Shown here one piece after another: positions 13,201 through 25,200 of a stretch of 64,000 nucleotides of DNA (its first letter is position 1; each line of letters starts with the position of its first letter). The position numbers were made by a program, and so were the translations under genes. Location: contig NC_051142.1 in the NCBI RefSeq assembly GCF_014839805.1, positions 1,674,001-1,738,000 of the forward strand, in the 5' to 3' direction. The notes below the pieces were generated by a model, which ran no database searches, had not been told where the DNA came from, and worked only from the letters and a program-made list of their open reading frames with translations. The DNA is from Manduca sexta. Taxonomy: Eukaryota > Arthropoda > Insecta > Lepidoptera > Sphingidae.

Positions 13201-16200
13201 CTAACTTACCCGTTTTGCGGTTAGCACGGCCAGTAGGTATACGTGGTTAATGAACCTCTGTCGTGTTAAGATTGAGATCTACACTCCATAGAGGTTACTC
13301 TGACTAGCTTAAATCCAAAATAAACACGGCGAATAATTATAACTTTCTTACTTGATTCTCTTTTACGAAAAATAACAGAATCATGCGTTTAAAAAATATG
13401 TAATATCGCTTGTCGAAAAGTAACCGCATTAAGTTGGCTATAAATATATTACATTACTTTTAATTATAGTACTTATCTATAATTTTTAGTTTCCGAAATT
13501 GTTACGACCTTTATATTTAATGTCTATGTGCTGTATCCTATAACATTTGCAAGTTATGTTACTTAGATAAATGAATGTGCTACTTAACGCTACAATAAAA
13601 ACAAAAATCTATATCATGCTCTATGCGGTGATATTGAAATAAAAGGTAAAAAAGGATAACTAGGATGTTGATAAATAAATTTAGCAAAAAGCACATGGAG
13701 CTGTGTGACAAAAAATAAGGAAGGTGTACAGGTAACAATGAAATTACTGTGTTTTGCTATAATTTACTTTATTCACTATTACATATAACGCATTATAACA
13801 GAGTCGAGAGCACCGATTGACCAGTTCAGTCGCTACGGACTTGCAGAAATAGGCATCAAAGGTCACAACATACAACCTTTAGTTAGACGCGGGGTCGGAG
13901 TGACCCCAGATACGTAACAACCACTCGTAGCTACAGGGTTCATTCTCAAAGGGTGACCAAAGGGCTGGAGATTGACGATCAGTAATATAATTAGTAAAAA
14001 TAAAACAATTATATTTTAGTTATTCATAAAATATGTACTGCAACAAATTTTAACGACTAAAATATATTATCCACCCACTGATCGACAATCAGTTATAAAT
14101 AGATAATTTAAAGCATAGAAAACTTATACTTTTCCAAAAATTCATCAGTGTTATAGAATTACAAATTTGGATACTCTGAAAAAAACGATTGTATAAAATC
14201 CCTACGGAATAATGTAAGAGGTTTTATGATAAGAATTAAAGTACTAATGAGTCTTTGTAATAATTCGTTCTATGATGATGTAGGTCGAGGGCTGCTATTC
14301 GCACGGCTAACTAAAGGTTAAAACAACACGATGAACTTACGAACCAGCGCATATATTGTACCATACTTTTATTGTTTCACATTAAATGTTGGTGACCTTA
14401 GATTTGCCCTAACATGTAACTAGACGTAACAAGCATATATCTATATAAAATATAGCACCGAGTTCTACGCCATACTATTATTATTTAAGAAAAAATAAAA
14501 TCCTTCACAAATTAAATATTTGAGGTCTCTGGAATTATTACAAAAATACAGCTTCAACAACATCTTCATCTATTTATTTACTGTATCTGTATTCTGTATA
14601 TATATCATCATTTAAATTATTAAATAACCTAGTGCATTGTTAACAAAGTCAAACGTGGCATTGGACTCAAATCTAAGGCCTTTCTCACAGTACGATACTC
14701 ATAGGCGACCAGTCACCCCTGAGTATCGTAATATAATGATACCAGTGAATACCTGCCTACGTATGCTACAATTTTAAACAAGCCTTCTTCTACATATATG
14801 TTCTAGCCAACTACAATACTTCCTAGGGCAAGCGAAATCTACGCAGATCTTAATCACAACAGTGTTAAGTAAGTACATAATATGAGCATATAATCACACA
14901 GTGCCATGTGCTTCTATAAACATTATTATTACGTGAGAGAGAATGTATATTTTGGAATGATAGATATGAGCGAAAATAGGCGTCGCTACCACATAGAATT
15001 GCACGATATTCTGAATAAAATAATAAGTTGATAATTTCTATAGTTGTATAGTTAAAAAGTAGGTAATTTTCGTAATTAAATTTGTCGAAATATTGTATCT
15101 ATCTAATTGATGATTACCTTGTAATTACTTTGGCTAGAAGTGAAACCAGATAACACTACCCAAAAAGGATCAACTAAGAAAACATATTATGTGGTAGCGC
15201 TATTGTTATAATGAACCTTATTAATTAACATTAGGCAATAGCATATTATACTTATATACATACATATAATGATTATAAATGTTATAATTATATTATTTCA
15301 AAAGTAAGGATTGTAAATATTTTTTTGTTATTCTTACCTGTCTTGTAATAGAGAACCTTAACCAGGAGCAACATGCATCCAATGTAAAAGGGAGTTACAG
15401 AACATGATTATACAGATATAAATCACACAACATGTTTTTTCCCTTTACGTTATAAGACAGGTAATAATTAAACGAGTTATAATAAAGTGTCACGTTTGCA
15501 AAAATAATATTCCTAACATTAGATACAAACTTGATCACAAAAAGCTTAGTAAACAAGCTGAAGGTGGTTATCGAAAAATATTTAACTCTACTTCGCGTAC
15601 AACGCTCGAGACGAATTGAATGTTGACACAGCAATACAACTTCATAAAACATTCGACCGACACACATGCTGAATCCTGATGAACACTAACTCCACGAAAA
15701 AATTAAACATTTTTTATACGGCTTTTTTTAAAAATCTCAATATTTTGCATTTGATGCGTGTGGACTACTAGAGACTTTACCACATCTCCAAGCTCTAATA
15801 TAAAATATATACACAAGATATTTCAAATATTTGACTCGGCTTGGGGATCGCACGCTGCCTTTCGTTTCACAGCTAAAACATATTATAATTTGAAGGTCTT
15901 CCTTTTAACGTCATAATAAATCTAGCTTCCGGACGTAAACATTAAATGAATATAAATATATTTCACCTTCACTTAATATTATGCAACAAAACTTTTTTAC
16001 ATCGGACAGACTAAGGTCCTTACATTCGTCCACAAAGGCAAAACTTGTTTTCAAACCCTAGGTCAAATATTATTTTTTTTAAAACAATAAAAACTTAATA
16101 TAAACATTTAACACGCTGCCTTGTAACGACCAAATGACACGAACTACCTAAAAAGCAATACATATGTAGAGAAGTATGTAACCACCGTCGCTTATAGAAT

Positions 16201-19200
16201 TAATTTAAGAAATATTGGGGGGTGGAATTAGTTTCCTATATTAATTAATTCTATAACAATTGAATGTATTGTCGACGTTGTATTGCTGTGGTGTGTGGTG
16301 ATGGTGGTGGTGGTGATGGTGGTAGTGTTGATGGTAGTGGTACTAGCCGATAACGCACTTGCCCTGCTCCTGAGACTGGTCGTTGTTCCAGTTAGGCGAG
16401 AAGGAGTTTTTGGTTTGCACCCGGTCGCACTCCACCAGCTCTCCTATCTTGTACTTCTTCATCAGGGCCCTGGGGAGTAGAGAATTGGTTAATTACGTCA
16501 GCTGATTACCGAGGCGCTGGATTCGAATCCAATTAGGCAATAGGTTCACTTCCTACACTGTACTAAACACAATATTGACATACCGCATGTTTAGTGGCAG
16601 TATCAGACGCAGTAGTTGTGCCTACGTATTGAGACGGGGAATCTCATGCAAGATATGTACGATCGCTTATTTATTATTAAATTAGTTATGTGATTATTGC
16701 ACAAGATATTTTTCACTTTCTTTATATTATAATTAATGTAATTAATCTAGGGCAATTTAACAAATAGTGACTTGCCGTGTAGATATTTACATTGTTTATT
16801 ACTACCTATACATTATGCACTATAGTATAAATATTCTACATTTATTATAGCATTATTGTTTATCTCAGTGTAAAGTTCAGCTTCCGATGCGAACAGTTCA
16901 TTGTAATTATATACTCATTAGCGCCGATTGGAAAACGACACGAGGCAGTTTAACTGGTTCATAAAATAATAATAAGCAATTAAAAAAAGGTATTATGTGC
17001 TGGCATTGCAAACTAGATACAGTGAACCTGGTGTTAAGACCAGTGTAGCCCAATTACAACGTTGATTAACAATCTACTCATAGACACCCGAGTACCGAGA
17101 AGTATACATCCTTTCTTACCAGACGTACCCAAACTGACTCCGAATGTCACCAATGAGAAACAGTACGCGAGCCTTATTATTACTACAACCTTACACCCAG
17201 CGACAACGCTATCCAGTCGGATGCAGTAAAATATATAATTCGTACCCAACCAGCAAATTATGCCTGTACATAAATAACTAAGCACATTTTCACCACAATG
17301 CCGTAATTAGGGGGAACTCTAATGGCATGGCAATGTAGGGGACGTGACGTGAAGCCGTGCCGGTCTATTTTCGTATTGCGTCATCGCTTGGTTTTGACGT
17401 GTTAATCTTAAGACGTTCCATTAAGTTAGGAGAAAGTAGGTGAAAAAGGAACTTAGTTTTTGCCCTGTGGAATGGGGGCGTTTGGAGAATTCCACTTCGG
17501 TATCCTCTGCCTGTCGTAAAAGGCGACTAATCTAACTATCGGGGCCATCGGGGGTCGTCGGCGGGCGGCTGGGGGCCGTCCGCCCTTAGTGTACGTTGTG
17601 CACATCTCGCACATTGTGATGACCCCTGGGATGGACGGCAGCGTGGAAGGTAGGCCTCATGCTGCCGTTGACGCCGAGAGCGTCCTTCGGTTACGCGGGG
17701 GCTTCTTAGCCCCCCCCCCCCATAGGAGACGGGCCGCAACAGGGACGACTGCGGACGAAAACTTAGACATTTCAGTCAGAGGAAGCCCAAAGTCGTCCCT
17801 AATGCGCCGAAGAGGGCCACCGCGGAGTTTTAGTTGGTATGCCGTGCGTTGTATATAGGTTAGGGACTCGGCCTGGCGGTCACCCGAAGGTAAAGATCAA
17901 ATCCGGGTGGCTCAACGCCGTAAGGCACGGTGACCCCAACATAACAGCTCAGTCCCCCCCCCCCCCCTCCTGAAGGCTGGGCGGTAGTCATAAGGCATTT
18001 TCTCCGCGAAAACAAAATAAAAGGTATCGGCTTCGAATGTACACGTCTCATTAGTATTTTTATACAACAGTATCATGTAGTGGATACAATATCAGAACTA
18101 CTCGAGCGAAACAGATCCATATATCATCATAGGTGCAAACAAGTGATATCCAGTATTACTTAACGCGGTCTCGCAGATGAGAATATATTTTATATTCTCA
18201 TCTCTGTAGGGCGAGACAGATTACATGAATCAGGCTTTAAATTAAGGTGTGATTTTAAATACCTTAACAACAAAATAGATTACTGAATTAAAGCACTTCA
18301 CGGACTCTAGATTTCAACGGTATTTTTTCCTAGCCTTTTCAACTAAACAAAGAAGTTAAACTTTGTAGACCGCAGCACTGGTGACCCGGTTACGGCGCAC
18401 GTCCGCCGCCAAGTTTTTGTTTCGTCAAACAATCACACCCCAAATTAGGCTAATGGCTCATTCCCTAATTAAATATGTTTTAAATTCTGACAGGCCAACG
18501 TAATCATTTATGTCTTCAGACAAAGTAGTGGTATTGCAACAGTCGTGTGGTGCAATCGAAGATAATATTAAGAAGCAAGCAGATACTGTTCCTCTCGAAG
18601 CATAACTTTAAAATCATAAGACCGTTTTAACTGCTTCTGGATCGATATAAAGATGAAAATAAATGTGTATGACATTCAAATCAACTGTTTTATCATTCCA
18701 TTGTAAATAAATCAAACCATTTACAGTAGGAGAGAGCAATGGCCCACTTCAAAGTAGTGTTCTAGTTAAAAACGATTCGATTATTAGGTGGCTAGCCACC
18801 TAATTTAATTTGTTAAGGTGCGGTCGCAATATAAATTAACTGCATGTTTCCTGATACAACCTATTTCAAACGTTCTACCTGTTGTATTAAATAGCTTTTA
18901 ATTACGGAGTAAAAACACAAGCTCGTGCATCCCTTAAGGAGTACAAAGAGACGCGATCATTTGTTTTTATGGTGATATGGTATCGCTATACCAACATAAA
19001 TGTGTCCAATACTTGCATATACATACAAGAAACTCATACATAATTCCAGATTATTACCTGGCATCGGAGCTATGACTGACGTCCTCAAAAGGTTCGGAGG
19101 CATCTTGACCCGCCTTCTCGAGGAGCACCTCCTCGCCGCCCGGGTGCTATAACAAACAAAACGATCGGTTATTCACATTTAAGTTTAAGTTAGGCAAAGG

Positions 19201-22200
19201 CTGCTAAGGTTATCGTAGACAACCTATTTGAAATGAAAAAAAAAATCCAACTCCTCCCTATCCTTCTATTTCATCCAATTGCGTGCAGGTTAAAACAAAT
19301 TATTAGTGTTCCTAGAGACGCCGAAGTTCACCGCTCGATGTCATAATATGCGTCCCACCACCGATCCTGGCTTACGGCTGTTTTAGGGGTGGTGGTAACC
19401 TTTATTTAAAACAAGTTACTAGGAGATACGGAATACCGCCAGTTCCCCATTTTTGTATCCAAGCTCAGCAGTGACTTCACATATAATAGTACCTGGCGTT
19501 AAATCTAATGCAGACTGTCATAAGCAATTAATTATTGTTAATAATATGTCAGTTAGAAAAGAACACTTCAGTATATTTTATTCAAGAAGATTTAGCTCAG
19601 AAAGGTAGTTCGAATATACGTTGTTTTGCGCAACATGAGTTGGAAGGAAGGAGTAACGACTCCATACTATAAGACTCAACAAACCACATTTTACTTTATT
19701 ATACAAAACTGTTACTATGTATATTATCTGCTTAATGTAACTACCTTATCGTTGATAAGATTGTATGGACAACATCAATAATAAAACAATAGCGTGATCA
19801 ACAACTATGAGCAACTTTAAAATTATGAAACCCGGAACAAAATAATAAATATTATGCACCTATAGTACATAACATTCAATTATCGCCCTGACGCGGCTGT
19901 TGCATCAGATACATGCGAATCAGCTGACAATATTAAAACGTTTTCATATAATTGGTATGAAGCAACAGTGGCTGCAGCTAAATTGATCAGTTCGGCTGAT
20001 GACAGCTTTAGCTGTTACCGCTATGTGTCGTGTAAACACGTTAACAACTTGAAAATTATAATTGAATTGACATAGAAATACAAACTCCTTTGAAGATAAC
20101 CAATAACCGTATTCCTTACTTCATTCCTATGCATAATGCATGGACGTAGAATGAATTAGTGATTCGTCAGAGAGTGGTGAAAAGCAAAATGAAATATTTA
20201 TTTAAGCATGATACGGCTCATGTATTTAATGTAAACTTGGATATAAACTTTAACATACAACACACTATTGATTTTAAACCTACCGAATGATAGAGTTTAT
20301 TGACTACAGTATGAAACTTCAAACTATAAAAATCATAATTGAAGTGGAATGTGAATTATGATCAATTGTGTTTAAACGAGATGGGTGTATTTATTAAATA
20401 ATAGAAATGAATGAGGAATATTGCAGATTGAAAGAGCCAGCCTATATTCTGACAATTCGTCTTTTGTAATTCCAATGAAGGCGTCCGCTCGAAGAATTCC
20501 CATCGGCTCGACCAGAGGCGACGAAATGAGAAATTCCTCCGAGCACCACCGACGTGCCACCACTCTGCGCCCTAAATATGCAGGGGGAATGTGAACAGCG
20601 AACTTAATATTGAAATAACTTCATATTGAGGGCTGCGAGACAACACATTCTTTCACACAAATGTAATTAGTTCTTACAATATAGTTTTATTAACAAATAT
20701 ATCTGTATTGTTATTTGTAGAATATACTTTTATTTATTATACAGCTAGATATGAATTATTTTTTATTTCATGCGAATTATTTCAGCATGTAATAGAATAT
20801 TATAAAATACATTATCCCCAAGCGCTGTTGTCTACTTAGGTACCATATATTCCTGGAAACGGAATGTTTTTGTATTGTGCGACACGAATTAAAATAGAAA
20901 ATATCCGTCAGAATGTATTCCATTTATCTATCGCTATAGCTCTGAATTTGTAGCAAAAATAAATTATCATATTTTTTGTTATGTGCGTAAACATGACGTC
21001 AATACCCATAAGAGGGTATAAAACTTACAAATAAAAATAGGTAAAGCATAGCTTTTTTATATGTATATTTTTTTAAAATACATAGTTAACAGAAGATACC
21101 GCATGTCATTAATGATGATGCGAATTAAATTTCTTCAAAGCGCTGCATGCCGTGGCTATAGGTCGAGAGAAGAGAATAGCTTCATGAAGTCAAATAATTG
21201 TAAATGATCATAAGATCAAACCTGTAGTTACCTACTACTAGTCTATCGTATTTAAGTATATTATTCTGAATTTTAGTGACATGCTGTTGAATTTTGAGTA
21301 CTGTGAATTCTCAACCACTGACTATTGAATATAGAATCCTTAACGTTTGCAAATTGCAAATCGCTCGGATGCTTTCGTGACTCGTGTGCTAGCAAATTGT
21401 TTCAAAACTGGTACAGCGAAGGTCTTTATCAGTTAGGTTAGCATTTTTGTTGAGCCTCCTTACTTTACAGTTATATTGTAGATATAGAGCTAGTTACTGG
21501 TCGAACTAAGCAAAAATATTCCAGGCAATGTAACACTTGGATGACAAGATCTGTCCCCCAGAAATCTATGAAGGGTAATTTTCTATTTTCTACGAATGTT
21601 ACTAAGCTTACAAGGCTATAATTCAAGCCAAGACGAGCACGTTAAGCTGTTGCATCCGATTTATTGACAAATGGCAGCAATCGCTCAGAAACCGTACGAG
21701 TGGGCTGACACCCTGACAGTCAGAAGTCACGCGATCGACGAACTATAAAAAGAAAAGTAGATTGATATATCGTTAAAAATAGGGTATTTTGTTTTAATTT
21801 TTACTATTAAATGTTGGTTAAGTTTCCCAAGACCTATAAATACTTTAGACATAATATATTTTCTTCAACATGTAAACTCTATTTAATTAGAAAAAAAATA
21901 TTCGTAATTCTTTGCATATTCCCGGGAGTAACTTGTGCGTCGCAAATGTATAAAAGAAAAGCTCAAAGCTGTTTGCTCGAGGGAAGCCCTTAATAAGTTT
22001 TCATGCATCAATTCCTTTCTTTGGCTTGACTGTCAGGCACTCTACATAAATATCGTTATACACATATCCGACTACGACTTGTGACGTCACGGACGACGGT
22101 CACAGCTTAATGGATTACTGACGAGCGTAATTCACAAGAACCGACATGAAAAACGATTTTATATTATGAAAAAAAAAAAAAACAATTCACACTGAAATCT

Positions 22201-25200
22201 AATTTACATATTCCTTATTCCATATGCCCTTGACTGAAGATTTCCTACAAAATAAAACATGTAAAATCTCATAAAAATTGCATAGCTCTTGTAGGTTTTT
22301 TACCCAAGTATGATTTTTACGAGGCATCTCGTAGTGTTCGAAGCATCGGTTCCATCGCACGGAGACCAAAGTTCAATTATATAATATAATTTGACCTTCA
22401 CAATAGTAGCGGCCCGAGATTGCGTTTCGACACTGACTATATTATTATGTGTAGTAATTGACGTCTTCCGTGATACGACGGACGCCATATCTTAGTTCGC
22501 GATTACCTACATTAGGTACTGCGAGGGGATACATTTATTAGCCCGAGACTTACCGATTACTACAGTTTCAGAACAGCAGTACAGTAAACAGCAATACAGT
22601 AGGTATATCTGTTATACTATCCACATTTCTCTTGACACCTGCGTATTAGCTCAAACGTACGAACTTCAGATCTCTAGTTCGCTTTCACTTTAGAGGGATT
22701 TAGGGCAAAGCCCGCAAATACCGACAAAACACGTTATGCGTGAGAAATTATCTTTACCAACCTCAATACTAATAGAACATAGAACACGTCACCCAAATAT
22801 ACTTAAACTGAAAGCTGTTCAGTAGTGACTGTGATGTCGCTGTACCGGATTTGGGACCTCGTGTCCCTCGACAATCGTCACATTTTACGACTTACTTGAC
22901 ATAATTCTTAGACTCCGAAATACGACTGGCGTGAATGAGCCATTATGTCGGATCCTGCAGCGTCTCTTATGGCCTAATTGAATCTGGTGGTAGGTATTTC
23001 TCAAACATTTGAAACTACGATTGACTTGTGCTGCACAGATTTTTCCAAAATGACCATTCAGATATTAACAACTATAATAATATTTTTACGTCATCTTAGA
23101 ATTATTAGATGTTAGCATGAACAAAAATCATTTTAAAACGACTCAAGTGCTACTTACTATGTAATTAGCCTTAACTATAATTTCAGGAGATTAAACCATA
23201 AGGCATAAACCACTTGATCCAACAAAGATGAATTGTAACGAACTCTGTCAACAAAAGTTATCATGTGCCGGTGAGCTTGGATCACGAGACTACATAAGTA
23301 TTAGTAGAAATTTGTACGTCCTAGTGCTTGTAATTTATATATTATGTTTTTTGCTTTAAGCATACCTTGTCAATCTCGTAATTCCACCCATTATATTCTT
23401 CGCTTGCGTTATAATAACATTATTGGGATTGAAACGGACCGTCGCGTCGGGACGAAGGTCCACAGGTTTAATTCCTAAGGCATACACTTCTGGCTTCTCG
23501 GAAGTGATGTGTTTATTGTTAATCAAATACCATAAATTTAATGGAGAAGTTGATCATAGTGACGAAATCTACATACCTGACAATTTTCCGTAAGAACAAT
23601 CGAGTGTACGTAAAGTCTGCCAACCCGCACTAGACCAGCGTAGTGGACTAAGGCTTAAACCTTTTCAATAGTAGAAAAGGCCCGTGCTCTGCAGTGGTAC
23701 AATATGTAATACAGGACTGGTATTATTATTATTTAATATTTATGTTAGTTAATATGTAATAGCAATAATCACAGTAAACAGTTGAACTAGCAGTCAATAC
23801 TAGTAAGAAGTTAGGTATGAGGATTTCTAGAACGCCGATAGAGTAGTAATTAGCATACAGCAGATTATAAAACGAATCTAATAATGTACTACAAGCATTA
23901 CTTTTTTTATGTTAAACTGATAAAATGAGGAAATATTTTATCATTTTCAATGCGGACTTGAACATAGGTATACCTTTGCATTGGTCCAAGCCCTGTTGCG
24001 TTGTAAGCGTGGGTCCGTACTCCGTAATCTGTTGTTTATATAAAACCTTAAGCCGATAGGACTCGGGATCAGGACCCTGAATGTTAACTGGGTAAAAACT
24101 GTTTATAGCAGCTTCTAGCACAGTAGCTGTTTAAAACCATTTTATATTTTCCTGCTGACAAATTTGACCTGTCACCTTTCCTACCACTTTTATTCTTGAA
24201 TCAGTTGTGCGCGGCTATTTGACGTAGGTCTTACATCACAGAATGGATTTTCCATCACCTTCAAGTTTTTTTTATTATTTTTAAATAACTTACTTTAAAT
24301 CTTTGCAAGTGTGAAAAAAAAGCAAAAATCAACTTAACGCCTCATAAGGAGAACAAGAATGCTTCAACAATTTTTCGTAGCGTGTTTATTTCTTGAACAT
24401 ATTATTTTAAACGGAACATCAATTTTGCAATTTTGTTTGGTTTTTGCCTACGTCCAAATGTTCAACTTAACACACGAATTCGTTTCCACGAATGTCATAA
24501 AATGTCGTTGAAAAAATGCTTAGTCATTAAGTATAGCATAGTCCGGTAATAGGACAAGGGACAGGACCTCATAAACTCTCATGATATTGGAATCATGAAT
24601 TTGCTGGGCTTAAAGATGAAATAGAGATAAGGCAAAGATGAATTAGGGACTAGGGTGTCTGCGTCTCTGAAAATATCCTGCATCTTGCGAAACGCACCAG
24701 AAAACTATGACTTCATGATATTCTCAGACAATTGTACTGATGAGTATGTTGATGTATGAGTATGAGTGAGTTTGTAGATGAATATATCTATACCATGGCC
24801 TTTTTTTTTAGAAATAAAATTTTACAATAAATAATACATTTGTTGATCATAAAGACACGTCGATGTAGGCTACAAATCCAGCGAATAATTAACTAAGCGG
24901 GCCAATGAGCGCGGCGCATTTAAAAGAAGCCGTTGCGGTCGACTCCGGCTTACTGTCACGTTAATTAAATAATTATATTGCAATGACATGTTACTCGACT
25001 GTTACCGAGTCCTTTTTTAAATTTTGCGCAACTGTAAGCCAATTGTCAATAACAAAGTCTACAGGATCTTCAAGCAAACGGAGAGGGGCGCTTTATCGAA
25101 GACGATAATTTAAAAAGTTAGAGACTATACACTTACAATGCATTCTTGCTTTGTGTTGCAGTTGTGTTTGATTTTCAATCGTCGTTACAGTTCTATCGCT

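Larger units (their letters stand above)
10288..16342 (-). other. Cytochrome b5 intron 3
   Basis: About 6 kb, AT-rich. It holds a 12-bp-arm AT inverted repeat at 10859-10902, a TGACGTCA site at 12109-12116, an unexplained GC-rich island at about 12955-13095 and an 11-bp inverted repeat at 14691-14730. The remaining short open frames are unsupported. Confidence 0.6.
16470..19057 (-). other. Cytochrome b5 intron 2
   Basis: 2.6 kb containing a GC-rich transposon-like block (17440-18050) and a 13-bp perfect hairpin (18175-18203). The rest is AT-rich without recognisable features. Confidence 0.7.

Noticed and set aside
17034..17285. Minus-strand frame of 83 codons resembling a membrane protein
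   Set aside because: Hydrophobicity is expected from AT-rich codons. There is no domain, promoter or splice support.
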